A stretch of 64,000 bases of DNA from Flavobacteriales bacterium (GTDB lineage Bacteria; Bacteroidota; Bacteroidia; Flavobacteriales_F; PHOS-HE28). The position numbers and the translations under genes were made by a program. Positions within the stretch are counted from its first letter, which is position 1, and every line of letters begins with the position of its first letter. This document shows, in pieces, positions 27,601-36,079 of the stretch. The notes under the pieces were generated by a model. The model saw nothing but the letters and a program-made list of their open reading frames with translations. It had not been told where the DNA came from and did not search any database. The stretch spans positions 186,001 through 250,000 of the forward strand of contig JADJLR010000008.1 of NCBI GenBank assembly GCA_016710015.1. The letters are read 5' to 3'.

Positions 27601-27774
27601 CAGTCCTTCCTGGCTGGAAACCCACAGGAAGCCCTGATGATCCAACAATACATGGCGCACGTCCTCACTGAGCAGCCCTTGCTCGGCGGTGTAGTTCACA
27701 AAATACTGGGCCCGCACGCTGCCAGCGAGAAGGATGGCAAGACCCGTGATGAACGCGCTGCGCATGTGTTCCAT
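24628..27774 (-). CDS. Periplasmic-propeller sensor histidine kinase (LytS/YehU type)
   Basis: 1048 residues, or 1045 from the second Met (MRSAFITGLAILLAGS). After a signal peptide comes a long periplasmic sensor of two-component-regulator propeller repeats, e.g. LLDHQGFLWVSSQEGLWRFD, DGTLWLGTWGDGVMHYD, DLWICTGNGLSCLSP and GDVWCGSPMGLFRIDP. A Y_Y_Y-type Ig-like module (LPPGEYTFRVRPVG) precedes one transmembrane helix (WWFMALIALCLIAAFTVFL). The cytoplasmic part is a His_kinase domain, RAQMNPHFLFNSLNSINRY with the phospho-accepting His near residue 845, and an ATPase domain with PFVENAIWHGL and VEDNGIGRAQ. It lacks the extra AraC output of hybrid propeller sensors and signals to the overlapping LytTR regulator. 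The ligand is unknown. Confidence 0.92.
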   Translation of the reverse strand: MEHMRSAFITGLAILLAGSVRAQYFVNYTAEQGLLSEDVRHVLLDHQGFLWVSSQEGLWRFDGGSFRRFDMVRPLRSGAPRDIAENMALAPDGRIWTVSGATGLGVFDPATEHYTEWQELVGDSLPFPFRLSPGLLVLNNDSILAVAEDDGLLLFLPAQHRWEVMAPNPLEERLYCRVIVRDRFDLQRVWMGASGRLLSCHLRTGQLVTSEFQDSIDNDEVVHIHAIDQDDDGTLWLGTWGDGVMHYDPGKGRAVAYLFDTIPPINGAKNIIQGMARRSAEEFYLGCEDGLRVFNMRTGFSGPIKHNPESAHSLPSGMVTTLMLAPSGDLWICTGNGLSCLSPTMNRFAHVRLGKPFYVGEQWTRLSGVAEVGEDYLLGTDIQGLLRLNKRSRLITHVKNTRDEQGRHMDVPNTFDLFRCGDGPIQLRTQNGAFIMDPDSLILRRVLQKTIEKLGRLDGLSHLCDADGWVWTGAPYGLYKTNAALDEGVAYDRKAPPGFRVNRAYWPQGIAKDRHGNTWFSISETGIGRIPPSGSPVEILTPATQHWLTTPAVWDVEVDEQDRLWLGTFAHGLIITPASDLGGAGTRYLGAKDGLASLISSVKMLRNGDVWCGSPMGLFRIDPKNMSIRHFGLNDGLPNGNFHHAEIREHPSGLVTVYGDGDELIWFDPDSIETAQPMPRIWIDRVVVRGETVARDSNYAIAPLLDLAYDRNFVDVHFSAIALTQRHRVALEYLLDGLARGWTHTGATGVATFTDLPPGEYTFRVRPVGTTNGAQETRLAIHIHPAFWQTWWFMALIALCLIAAFTVFLRWRLNTVRRQERLRSDFERRIGEVEMSALRAQMNPHFLFNSLNSINRYIVKHEPRIASEYLTKFSRLMRSVLNNSKETLVPLKDELEALTLYIDLEALRFTNKFDLRSQVEVDRDPALIMVPPLILQPFVENAIWHGLMHKKDGEAILILHVQHQQGVLRFVVEDNGIGRAQAAQLRSLSAIRRPSYGTRITQERLDLLERLYGMEVQVEYTDLMDTAQRPLGTRVTLTIKQQEPWNPN

Positions 27775-27853
27775 CCGGACTAGAAGTGATGCAGGGTCGT
27801 TCTTTTTCGGCCGGAACGGTCCGGTTGTTCAAGCCGCACGCTAATGCCTAGTC

Positions 27854-29410
27854 CTACTCCTTAGTCACTACCAAGCTACGTCGGATACCATCCACTGTGA
27901 TCACTACTTGGTATCGTCCGCTAGCGAGCCCCCCGAACGACAATGTTTCTTGCTGTGGTCCCGGTTTGCGTACACCACTATTGATGAAGGTGCGCACAAT
28001 TCGCCCCGTTGGATCAATTGCTGTGATACTCACCTTTCCTGCACTTTCCAAATTGTAACGCAGCACGGCATCGTCGGTGACTAAGGACGGGAATATCTGT
28101 GCCGAAGCGATGGGCGTGTTGATCTCCGGTATGCCGATCCCCACATCGTTCAGGTAGCGTACCACCGCGAACGAGTTGGTGGTTGCCAACCGCGACCCGG
28201 CCATCAAGATCTTGCCATCGGTTTGCAGCGCGATCGCACGACCGTCGCCGGGATCGCCGAGGATCTCCGTGGAAAGCCAACCCCCACTGTTAAAGGCGGC
28301 ATCCACGGAACCATTCCCGGTAAACCGGGCTAAACCGAACCCGCTGTTCGACCCATTGTCGAATGTGGCACCTCCAAGCAGGATCTTGCCATCGGCTTGT
28401 ACGGCGACCGAGCGGCCTTGGGCACCATACGACCCTGGGGAAAGGCTGGCCTTGCCATCTCCGCTGAAGCTTGGATCCAGGGTCCCGTTGGAGAGATAAC
28501 GCAACACCGAGAAGTCCAATGAACTGAACAAATTGGTCCCGGTTGATCCTCCGAGCAGGATCATCCCGTTGCCCGCAATGGCCAAGGCCCTGCCATCATC
28601 GAAGGAACCTGCATCGTGATCTGTGATCACTACACCGTTGACACCGAAGGTGGGGTCCAGTTCACCTGCACTGGTGTACCGCACGAGCAGATAATCGCAG
28701 GCGAGACCACTACAGGTCGAGCCGGCCACCAGGATCCTGCCGACCTGCCCCACGGCTATGGCATAGGCCGCATCGACATCTTGGATATCGGTGGACACGA
28801 TCCCATCGAAGCTGAACGAATTATCGATCGACCCATCGGGGTAAAAGCGCATGAGCCCAATATCCGTTTCAGTACCGTTGAGGGTAGTTCCTGCCAAGAG
28901 GATCTTGCCATCAGGTTGCAAAGCCATCGCAAAGGCTTTATCGTCCGGAGGGTCCTGAGTATTGGAAAGGGCGCTTAGGGTAAGTCCGTTGAGTCCGAAC
29001 CCAGTGTCCGGTGTGCCATTGGAATTAAACCTGGCCACCCCGAAAAGGTGGCCGCCACCTGTGGTATAGTACCCGCCCAGGAGGATCTTGCCATCCGGCT
29101 GCACCAACACGGTGTTGGCCACATCTTCCTCAGAGAGGCCAATGGTAGCGATGCCGTCCCCGCTGAAGGTTGCATCAAGGGTTCCATCCGGAAGATAGCG
29201 CGCCACGGCGAAGTCCTTGGAAGCGAGCGCGGCGGATCCCGCCACGAGGATCTTGCCATCGGCCTGCAACGCTATGGCTCTGGCATCACGCACATTGCCT
29301 GTGGAAGTGGTAACAATGCCGTCGGCGCTGAAGTTGAGGTCCAGCTCACCGGCTTGGGCCATTACGCGGGTGCAAAGCAAGATGCTTAGGAGTAGGGTCG
29401 TGGTTTTCAT
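27854..29410 (-). CDS. Delta-60 repeat propeller protein, 7 repeats, T9SS sorting domain
   Basis: 518 residues with a signal peptide (MKTTTLLLSILLCTRVMAQ). Seven delta-60-type units of the form AIALQADGKILVAG...FAVARYLPDGTLDATFSGDG are present, enough for one seven-bladed propeller; repeats 4 and 5 are the most diverged (AIAVGQVGRILVAG, ALAIAGNGMILLGG). The last ~80 residues (QIFPSLVTDDAVLRYNL, SITAIDPTGRIVRTFI, SGRYQVVITVDGIRRSLVV) are a T9SS type A sorting domain. It is half the size of the relative at 20344-23040 and its repeats are less uniform, so it is probably the older copy. It follows no gene closely; a paired 21-bp motif lies 38-79 bases upstream. Confidence 0.9.
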   Translation of the reverse strand: MKTTTLLLSILLCTRVMAQAGELDLNFSADGIVTTSTGNVRDARAIALQADGKILVAGSAALASKDFAVARYLPDGTLDATFSGDGIATIGLSEEDVANTVLVQPDGKILLGGYYTTGGGHLFGVARFNSNGTPDTGFGLNGLTLSALSNTQDPPDDKAFAMALQPDGKILLAGTTLNGTETDIGLMRFYPDGSIDNSFSFDGIVSTDIQDVDAAYAIAVGQVGRILVAGSTCSGLACDYLLVRYTSAGELDPTFGVNGVVITDHDAGSFDDGRALAIAGNGMILLGGSTGTNLFSSLDFSVLRYLSNGTLDPSFSGDGKASLSPGSYGAQGRSVAVQADGKILLGGATFDNGSNSGFGLARFTGNGSVDAAFNSGGWLSTEILGDPGDGRAIALQTDGKILMAGSRLATTNSFAVVRYLNDVGIGIPEINTPIASAQIFPSLVTDDAVLRYNLESAGKVSITAIDPTGRIVRTFINSGVRKPGPQQETLSFGGLASGRYQVVITVDGIRRSLVVTKE

Positions 29411-29447
29411 AACTCGAAGGAAAATGAAGGTGCTCTCTATTCCACAC

Positions 29448-29489
29448 GGTACTGAGTGGATCGCTCGTGCGATCGAGTGATCGGTACGA
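29448..29489. promoter_or_regulatory. Paired 21-bp-phased motif upstream of the 7-repeat gene
   Basis: The core GAGTG recurs at 29454 and 29475, 21 bases apart. The flanks are GGATCGCTC in the first copy and GCGATCGAGTGATCGGT in the second; the latter differs from the first copy at 19631 at one position over 17 bases. The pair lies 38-79 bases upstream of the start codon at 29410. The rest of the 317-base gap to infB holds only the infB terminator. Confidence 0.5.
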
Positions 29490-29678
29490 CAAAGACCTTG
29501 AACCCAACTACCAAACGGCAGCTTTTCGAATGCTCGCTAAAGTGGATCGATCCCGCAACCCAGCCCTGTTCCGTTGGTCGACTCCAATCGTTCCCACGAT
29601 GAGGGATTCGCCGTACAGGTCATTCCGTCGTCAGCACCAATGGAAGATATTCAGCAGTGGCTCTGCGTGCCGTAACTG

Positions 29679-29708
29679 AAAAAGCCCCGATCGCTCGGGG
29701 CCTTTTTC
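29679..29708 (-). terminator. Intrinsic terminator of the rimP-nusA-infB operon
   Basis: Stem GCCCCGA (29684-29690) with TCGGGGC (29695-29701) around a TCGC loop, flanked by five A on one side and five T on the other, 20 bases past the infB stop. It reads as an intrinsic terminator on the minus strand, with a possible weaker activity in the other direction. Confidence 0.88.
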
Positions 29709-29727
29709 ATTCAGAATGTTCCGTTCT

Positions 29728-32397
29728 TCACCCTTCGAGCGTCCGTTTCACTTCGATCATCTCGAAGCTCTCGATGGTGTCACCGACCTTGATGTCGTTG
29801 AAGTTCTTGATACTCAGGCCGCACTCGTAACCGTGGGTGACTTCCTTGGCATCGTCCTTGAATCGCTTGAGATCGCTGAGGTCGCCGGTGTAGATCACGA
29901 TGCCGTCTCGGATCAAGCGTACCTTCTGGTTGCGCTGGATCTTGCCATCGACCACGTAGCAGCCGGCAACGGTGCCCACTTTGCTGATACGGAAGGTTTC
30001 GCGCACTTCGGCGGTACCGAGCACCTTCTCCACTTCCTTCGGTGCCAACATACCTTCCATGGCCTGTTTGATCTCTTCGATCGCCGCGTAGATGATGGAG
30101 TACATGCGGATGTCGATCTCCTCGGCTTCTGCCAGCTTACGCGCACCGGGTGTCGGTCGTACTTGGAAGCCGACGATGATGGCGTTGGATGCCGTTGCCA
30201 ACAACACATCGCTTTCGGCGATCGGTCCAACAGCGCGGTGGATCACATTCACCTTGATCTGCTCTGTGCTTAGTTTCAGCAATGAATCGGTGAGGGCTTC
30301 CACGGAACCGTCCACGTCGCCCTTGACGATGAGGTTGAGTTCCTTGAAGTCGCCGATCGCCAAACGACGTCCGATCTCGTCCAGCGTGATGTGCTTGTGT
30401 GTGCGGATGCCCTGCTCCCGCTGCAATTGTTGGCGGCGCGTGGCAATGGTACGCGCGTCTCGTTCATCCTCGAACACTTGGAAGGTATCGCCCGCGTTGG
30501 GTGCACCATCCAGACCAAGGATCGATATCGGTGTTGAAGGCGGGGCTTCGAGCACCTGCTGACCACGTTCGTTGAACATGTTCCGCACCCGACCGCTGTA
30601 CTGGCCTGCGAGGATCACATCGCCCTTACGCAACGTTCCGGAATCCACGAGCAGGGTGGTGACGTAACCACGCCCTTGCTCCAAGGTGCTTTCGATGACC
30701 ACTCCATGGGCGCGCTTTCCGGGGTCGGCCTTGAGGTCCAAGAGTTCGGCCTCCAACAACACTTTCTCCAGCAGTTGATCCACGCCGGTGCCCTTCTTGG
30801 CACTGATCTCCTGGGTCTGGAACTTACCGCCCCATTCTTCCACCAGGATGTTCATTTGCGAGAGTTCTTCCCGCAGCTTTTCTGCGTTGGCACCCTCCTT
30901 GTCCATCTTGTTGAAGGCGAACACCATGGGCACACCAGCGGCCTGCGCGTGGTTGATCGCTTCCCGCGTCTGGGGCATCACGCTGTCATCGGCAGCGATC
31001 ACGATGATCGCGATGTCCGTGACCTGCGCACCACGCGCACGCATGGCCGTGAAGGCCTCGTGTCCCGGGGTATCCAGGAAGGCGATGCGCTTGCCATTGT
31101 CCAAGGTCACGCTGTAAGCACCGATGTGCTGGGTGATACCACCTGCTTCGCCAGCGATCACGTTCGCCTTACGCACATAGTCCAACAACGAGGTCTTTCC
31201 ATGGTCGACGTGTCCCATGACAGTGACGATGGGTGCACGTGCTTCCACGCGACCGGGATCGTCGTCCTCTTCCTGCAGGGTCTCCTGCACATCTGCCCCA
31301 ACGAACTCTACTTTGAAGCCGTATTCCTCAGCGATCACCGCGAGGGTTTCGGCATCGAGGCGTTGGTTGATGCTCACCATCATACCCAAGCTGAAGCAGG
31401 CCTTGATGATGTCCGTGACCGGCACACTCATCATGGAAGCCAATTCGCTGGCGGTCACGAATTCGGTGACCTTGAGGGTCATGCCCGCCAACTCGCGTGC
31501 TGCTTGTTCCTCTTCGTAGCGACGACCGCGTTGATCGCGCTTTTCACGGCGCATCTTGGCACCTTTGCTCTTCCCAGTGGTGAGGCGAGCGAGTGTTTCG
31601 CTCACCTTGCGTTTTACGGCATTTTCGTCCAGCTCTCCGGGACGACCCGGGGTGGCCGCATTCCGCTGTTCCTGTTGAACGGTGCGTTCCACGTTGACGG
31701 GGCCCGGCTTCACGATGCGCTTCCGACGACCGCGTTCGGTATCCCGATCAGATGGTTTGCGCTCTTTAGCGGCCGGTAGTTCGATCTTGCCCAAGGTCTT
31801 CAGGCCGGCCAGTTTCTGCACATTCACCCGAATGGTCTCGGGTTCGGCAGATTCGGCGGAGGCAGGTGCAGCTGGTGCCTCTGCTGGCACTTCTGCTGAA
31901 GGGGCAGGATCCTTGACCGATCCCTTCTTCGCCGTTTCGGCCGCCTTCTTGGCGCGCTCGCCAGCGGCCTTCTTCGGGGCATCCAGATCGATCTTGCCGA
32001 CGGTCTTCGGGCCAGCGGTTTTCTCCGCACGGGCCTTGATGACCTCCGGTTCCGCTGGTGCGGTAGGTGTGGCCGGAGCGGCCGCCTCGGGAGCAGGAGC
32101 AGGGATCTCTTCCTCCTCTTTGCGCTTGACCTCCTTGGGCAGGGGCGGTGGCACCAACGAGATGGTTTCGCGCTCTTGGCGCTGCAGTACCACCTCTTGA
32201 CTCTTTTCCTTGATCTCCTTGTCCTTCCCGAATTCCGCTTGCAGCAGTTCGTACAGGTCCGCAGGGATCTTGGTGTTGGGATTGGTCTCAACAGTATGGC
32301 CTTTCGTCTCCAAGAACTCCACCACGGTGTGCAATCCCTGGTTGAATTCCCTGGCCACTTTGCTCAAACGCATTCCCTTATCCGTCGTTTCACTCAT
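29728..32397 (-). CDS. infB: Translation initiation factor IF-2
   Basis: 889 residues. IF-2 is the GTPase that brings initiator tRNA to the 30S subunit and promotes subunit joining. The N-terminal region (MSETTDKGMRLSKVAREFN...) carries an IF2_N module, followed by a long charged Ala/Pro/Glu-rich linker (residues ~90-300) typical of the family. The G domain is clear: GHVDHGKTSLLDYVRK (G1), FLDTPGHEAFTAMRARG (G3) and FNKMDKEGAN (G4). Domains II-IV follow, ending with SIKNFNDIKVGDTIESFE. It is the last gene of the rimP-nusA-infB group. The 167-base gap from nusA contains two tandem palindromes. Confidence 0.98.
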   Translation of the reverse strand: MSETTDKGMRLSKVAREFNQGLHTVVEFLETKGHTVETNPNTKIPADLYELLQAEFGKDKEIKEKSQEVVLQRQERETISLVPPPLPKEVKRKEEEEIPAPAPEAAAPATPTAPAEPEVIKARAEKTAGPKTVGKIDLDAPKKAAGERAKKAAETAKKGSVKDPAPSAEVPAEAPAAPASAESAEPETIRVNVQKLAGLKTLGKIELPAAKERKPSDRDTERGRRKRIVKPGPVNVERTVQQEQRNAATPGRPGELDENAVKRKVSETLARLTTGKSKGAKMRREKRDQRGRRYEEEQAARELAGMTLKVTEFVTASELASMMSVPVTDIIKACFSLGMMVSINQRLDAETLAVIAEEYGFKVEFVGADVQETLQEEDDDPGRVEARAPIVTVMGHVDHGKTSLLDYVRKANVIAGEAGGITQHIGAYSVTLDNGKRIAFLDTPGHEAFTAMRARGAQVTDIAIIVIAADDSVMPQTREAINHAQAAGVPMVFAFNKMDKEGANAEKLREELSQMNILVEEWGGKFQTQEISAKKGTGVDQLLEKVLLEAELLDLKADPGKRAHGVVIESTLEQGRGYVTTLLVDSGTLRKGDVILAGQYSGRVRNMFNERGQQVLEAPPSTPISILGLDGAPNAGDTFQVFEDERDARTIATRRQQLQREQGIRTHKHITLDEIGRRLAIGDFKELNLIVKGDVDGSVEALTDSLLKLSTEQIKVNVIHRAVGPIAESDVLLATASNAIIVGFQVRPTPGARKLAEAEEIDIRMYSIIYAAIEEIKQAMEGMLAPKEVEKVLGTAEVRETFRISKVGTVAGCYVVDGKIQRNQKVRLIRDGIVIYTGDLSDLKRFKDDAKEVTHGYECGLSIKNFNDIKVGDTIESFEMIEVKRTLEG

Positions 32398-32496
32398 TCA
32401 CAACTGCTGTTGACCTCCTTATCCTGCCTGTACGATCCGGGGATCGCGTGTCTTTCTTCTTCGATGGATCGATGTGGGCACCGATCCTGAAATACC

Positions 32497-32543
32497 GGGT
32501 CGATGATCGACCCCCGAAATACCGGGTCGATGATCATCGACCC
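32497..32543. repeat. Two tandem palindromes between nusA and infB
   Basis: A GAAATACCGGGTCGATGATC unit occurs twice, about 27 bases apart. Each forms a perfect palindrome: arms GGGTCGAT and ATCGACCC with a one-base centre (32497-32513), and arms GGGTCGATGA and TCATCGACCC with no spacer (32524-32543). They lie inside the operon with no T-tract, so RNA processing, pausing or stability control is more likely than termination. Confidence 0.55.
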
Positions 32544-32564
32544 CAACCGGCGTAACGCGGTGCG

Positions 32565-33803
32565 TCACGCCTCCAATTCCTGCTTCAAAATACGATGCAC
32601 CTCCACGATCGTCTCTTCTTCCAGATCCGTGCGCTTCACAAGGTCTTCCACAGAAAGGTCCAACACGCTACGTGCCGTATCCAGACCGATCTTCTTGAAT
32701 TCGTCCACGATCCACTGGTCGATCTCGTCGTAGAACTCGATCAGGCTCACGTCGTCGGTCACTTCATCCGTTTCGCGGTACACATCGATGTCGAAACCGG
32801 TCAACTTTCCGGCCAGCTTGATGTTGTGTCCGCCTTTCCCGATGGCCAACGCCACCTGATCGGGCTTCATGTACACCTCGGCACGCTTGTTCTCCTGGTC
32901 CAATTTGATGTCACCCACCTTCGCGGGGCTCAACGCACGCTGGATGAGCAATTGATCGTTGGTGGTGAAGTTGATCACGTCGATGTTCTCGTTGCGCAAT
33001 TCGCGCACGATGCCATGGATGCGTGATCCCTTCATGCCCACGCAAGCGCCCACCGGATCGATGCGGTCATCGTAGCTCTCCACAGCGACCTTTGCTCGCT
33101 CGCCCGGTTCGCGAACGATGCGCTTGATGGTGATGAGGCCATCGGCCACCTCGGGCACTTCTTGCTCGAACAACTTCTCTAGGAACTCCGGTGCGGTACG
33201 GCTCAGGATCACTACGGGGGTGTTGTTCCGCATTTCCACCTTCCACACCACGGCTCGTACACTATCTCCTTTCTTGAAGAAGTCGGTCTTGATCTGCTGA
33301 TCCTTGGGCATGATCAACTCGCTGCCTTCATCATCCAGGATCAGCGTTTCGCGCTTCCAGATCTGGTACACTTCACCCGTAATGATCTCTCCGACACGCT
33401 CCGCGTACTTCTTGTAGAGATGGTCCTTTTCCAGCTCCATGATCCGGCTCTGGAGGTTCTGCTTCAAGGAAAGGATATTGCGCCGACCGAAATCCTCGAT
33501 CTTCACTTCTTGGCTCACTTCTTCGCCCACTTCGAAATCGGGTTCGATCTTCCTTGCCTCGGACAGTTCGATGTCCAGGTTGTCATCCTCGCTGAACCCA
33601 TCCTCCACGATGATGCGGTTGAGCCACACCTCGAGGTCCCCCTTATCGGGGTTGATGATGATGTCCACCTTGGCCTCTTCACCAAAGCGGCGCTTCACAA
33701 CGCCACGGAAAACATCTTCCAAGATGCCCATCATGGTGACGCGGTCGATGTTCTTGTTGTCCTTGAATTCGCCGAAGGACTCGATCAGATTTACTGTACT
33801 CAT
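32565..33803 (-). CDS. nusA: Transcription termination/antitermination factor NusA
   Basis: 412 residues. NusA binds RNA polymerase and nascent RNA, modulating pausing, termination and antitermination. The N-terminal domain (ESFGEFKDNKNIDRVTMMGI) is followed by an S1 domain (GEIITGEVYQIWKRETLIL) and two KH domains; PVGACVGMKGSRIHGIVREL and ALAIGKGGHNIKLAGKL carry the RNA-binding GxxG loops. The C-terminal helical part (DEFKKIGLDTARSVLDLS) is a single HhH-like segment without the acidic repeats found in gammaproteobacteria. It starts 7 bases after the rimP stop, so it is co-transcribed. Confidence 0.98.
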   Translation of the reverse strand: MSTVNLIESFGEFKDNKNIDRVTMMGILEDVFRGVVKRRFGEEAKVDIIINPDKGDLEVWLNRIIVEDGFSEDDNLDIELSEARKIEPDFEVGEEVSQEVKIEDFGRRNILSLKQNLQSRIMELEKDHLYKKYAERVGEIITGEVYQIWKRETLILDDEGSELIMPKDQQIKTDFFKKGDSVRAVVWKVEMRNNTPVVILSRTAPEFLEKLFEQEVPEVADGLITIKRIVREPGERAKVAVESYDDRIDPVGACVGMKGSRIHGIVRELRNENIDVINFTTNDQLLIQRALSPAKVGDIKLDQENKRAEVYMKPDQVALAIGKGGHNIKLAGKLTGFDIDVYRETDEVTDDVSLIEFYDEIDQWIVDEFKKIGLDTARSVLDLSVEDLVKRTDLEEETIVEVHRILKQELEA

Positions 33804-33810
33804 GGCACGA

Positions 33811-34272
33811 TCAATTGAACGTGATACTTGCTTTGGTTGACTTGATCTCTTTGAACGGGATGGTCGTGATATCCGCGTCCAGCTTGGGCAAACGCCCTTT
33901 CACTTTGCTGGGATGTTGAATGCGTAGGTCCACATTGGCACCGTCGAAACGCTCCAACTTGCCTTCCAAGGTGCGCCCATCCACCAGATCCACCTTGACC
34001 AACCGGCCGGTGTGCTTCTGGTATTGGCGATCCACCTTGAACGGGCGGCCCATACCGGGACTGCTGAACTGGAACTCATGTTCGTCCGCCTCGGTACCTA
34101 GGTCCTCTCGAACAGCCTTGTTGAGGTCGGCGAGTTCCTGCAAGGTGATGGCGCGGTCGTTATCGACCTCCACGATCACCTTACCACCCGGACGCATCTC
34201 TACAGCCACCACGAAATGGTCGGTGCCTTGTAGGTGCTTTTCCACGCTGTTGCTCACTTGTTCCAGGGTCAT
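33811..34272 (-). CDS. rimP: Ribosome maturation factor RimP
   Basis: 153 residues from MTLEQVSNSVEKHLQG. RimP assists maturation of the 30S subunit. The N-terminal part has VAVEMRPGGKVIVEVDNDRAITLQELADLNKAV, quoted here only in outline (residues ~20-55), and the middle has FQFSSPGMGRPFKVDRQYQK, the usual SSPGxxRPL-like signature. The C-terminal SH3-like domain ends TTIPFKEIKSTKASITF. A longer in-frame start at 34335 is rejected because a -7-type element lies at 34349-34356 and the extra residues are not RimP-like. First gene of rimP-nusA-infB. Confidence 0.95.
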   Translation of the reverse strand: MTLEQVSNSVEKHLQGTDHFVVAVEMRPGGKVIVEVDNDRAITLQELADLNKAVREDLGTEADEHEFQFSSPGMGRPFKVDRQYQKHTGRLVKVDLVDGRTLEGKLERFDGANVDLRIQHPSKVKGRLPKLDADITTIPFKEIKSTKASITFN

Positions 34273-34348
34273 GTATCCCGCCTTTCCAACTATCGGAGAA
34301 CAAAAAAGAGGGGTGGTCCCCTCTTCCTCTTCCACCGACTTTCGAGTG

Positions 34349-34356
34349 CAAATGTA
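34349..34356 (-). promoter_or_regulatory. Candidate -7 promoter element of rimP-nusA-infB
   Basis: Reads TACATTTG on the minus strand, an exact TAnnTTTG match. It predicts a transcript start near 34342 and a leader of about 70 bases before the chosen rimP start. No clear -33 element was found. Confidence 0.45.
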
Positions 34357-34531
34357 GTAATTCGGGTTGATCTAATACATGTCTAATACAAGCACTCGAT
34401 CTTCGGCTCATAGCGACACACGCTACGTGTTGACCACTTGTCACTCCAAACCGACCAGTTATAGGATCGTGCTCTTTGCACGGTGGCATGAAGGAAAGTA
34501 AAGCGTACATTCACCACAGAACATTTCTCTT

Positions 34532-36079
34532 ATGCGACTTCTGGCCATCCTGTTCTTTCTCGCCACCGCTATGACCATTGCAACTGCACAGAATGCTCCC
34601 GCCATTGATTGGGAGCGATGTACAGGGGGAGCAGAAGGAGATGAAGGAAGGGCGATCACCACGGACGAAGTGGGCAATTTATACCTAGCAGGTAGCACAG
34701 AAAATGGTCCGAATGGATGGGATTATACGGTTACCAAACTCAGTCCACAGGGCACACTTATCTGGCAACACTTCTATGGTGGTAGTGGGTATGACAAACC
34801 TGAGGCCATCGTTAGAACAACAGCTGGAGAGTTATTCGTTCTTGGATATTCCACATCCACGGATGGTGATATTACAGGTAACCACGGCAACGACGACGCG
34901 TGGCTGTTGAAGTTGGACCAGAATGGCGAGTTGATCTGGGAGAAGTCTTTTGGAGGACCAGGCATCGACCTTGGCTGGAACATGGCGTTGGACAACGACA
35001 ATAACCTGACCCTTGCTTGTTTAACAGATGAAGAAGGGGGCGATGTCGGAAACCAGATTGGCGGAGCCGACTATTGGATCGTGAAATGCGACCTCGATGG
35101 GAACGTGATCTGGGAAAGGACCTATGGCGGAACGGGAGACGACTTCGTAAGCAACGTAGAAGGAACAGACGATGGCGGATATATCGTGGGCGGTGGAACG
35201 CGCTCGGTCGATGGCGACATTTCACAGCCCGCTGAGCTGGGAGACGAAGGTGATATATGGATCATAAAGCTTGCCGGCGATGGCACACTTCAGTGGGAAA
35301 CCTCGCTTGGGGGTTCGGGTTCGGAAGGGGGCAAAGTGATCCCGCGAAGCGACGGTGGGTACGTTGTTATTGGAAACACCAATTCAACGGATGGCGATGT
35401 GAGTATGGCACTTGGCGGCACTGATGTTTGGATCGCCCAACTTTCTAACTCCGGAGAACTCACAAGTGAAAGGTCGTACGGTGGTACTAGCGCCGACTCC
35501 GAAAGGGACTTGCATGAAATAGCGGGAGGTGGCTTCTTCATCAGTGCGAACACGTCTTCGTCGAATGGCGATGTTGCAGGCTATCATGGCGGGTTCTTTG
35601 ATCTATGGGCGTTCCGGATCGACCCGGAAGGAGAGTTAATCTGGCAAAAGCCTCTTGGAGGAACTGCGGACGACCGATGTTCGGCAAGTACCCCTACGCC
35701 GGATGGCGGATACGCACTACTTGGCTTTTCAAATTCGACAAATGGCGATGTTACCAGTGCCTTTCCCGGGTACGACTCATGGGTGGTGAAACTGGAGCCA
35801 GAGATCGTATCCGTTAGCGAAGGATCGCAGTTAGGCGGCATCACGCTTTTCCCTAACCCAGCGACGGATATTATTCATTTTCGCTTTTCCGAACAACAGA
35901 ATTCAATTGTGGGATTTGAACTTGTTGATGCTATGGGGAGAACTTTGAGGGTTACACCCGCTGCAACGACCACCTCGAATGAACTATCGTTCAATGTTTC
36001 TGAATTGGCATCTGGGATGTACACCTTGCATGTATTTGACACAGGACATTCCTATTCCTTGCCTCTTCTAAAGAGGTGA
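34532..36079 (+). CDS. Secreted beta-propeller-like protein with T9SS sorting domain
   Basis: 515 residues with a signal peptide (MRLLAILFFLATAMTIATAQ). The body is built from six or seven repeats of about 55-60 residues with an LIW(E/Q)xxYGG signature (TLIWQHFYGGSGYDK, ELIWEKSFGGPGIDLG, NVIWERTYGGTGDDF, LQWETSLGGSGSEGG, LIWQKPLGGTADDR), each with a DGGY or DGDI/V turn. This is a propeller repeat common in T9SS cargo. The last ~80 residues (ITLFPNPATDIIHFRF, LVDAMGRTLRVT, ASGMYTLHVFDTGHS) are a type A sorting domain. Base composition is more AT-rich than in the neighbouring housekeeping genes. Ligand and role unknown. Confidence 0.88.
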   Translation: MRLLAILFFLATAMTIATAQNAPAIDWERCTGGAEGDEGRAITTDEVGNLYLAGSTENGPNGWDYTVTKLSPQGTLIWQHFYGGSGYDKPEAIVRTTAGELFVLGYSTSTDGDITGNHGNDDAWLLKLDQNGELIWEKSFGGPGIDLGWNMALDNDNNLTLACLTDEEGGDVGNQIGGADYWIVKCDLDGNVIWERTYGGTGDDFVSNVEGTDDGGYIVGGGTRSVDGDISQPAELGDEGDIWIIKLAGDGTLQWETSLGGSGSEGGKVIPRSDGGYVVIGNTNSTDGDVSMALGGTDVWIAQLSNSGELTSERSYGGTSADSERDLHEIAGGGFFISANTSSSNGDVAGYHGGFFDLWAFRIDPEGELIWQKPLGGTADDRCSASTPTPDGGYALLGFSNSTNGDVTSAFPGYDSWVVKLEPEIVSVSEGSQLGGITLFPNPATDIIHFRFSEQQNSIVGFELVDAMGRTLRVTPAATTTSNELSFNVSELASGMYTLHVFDTGHSYSLPLLKR

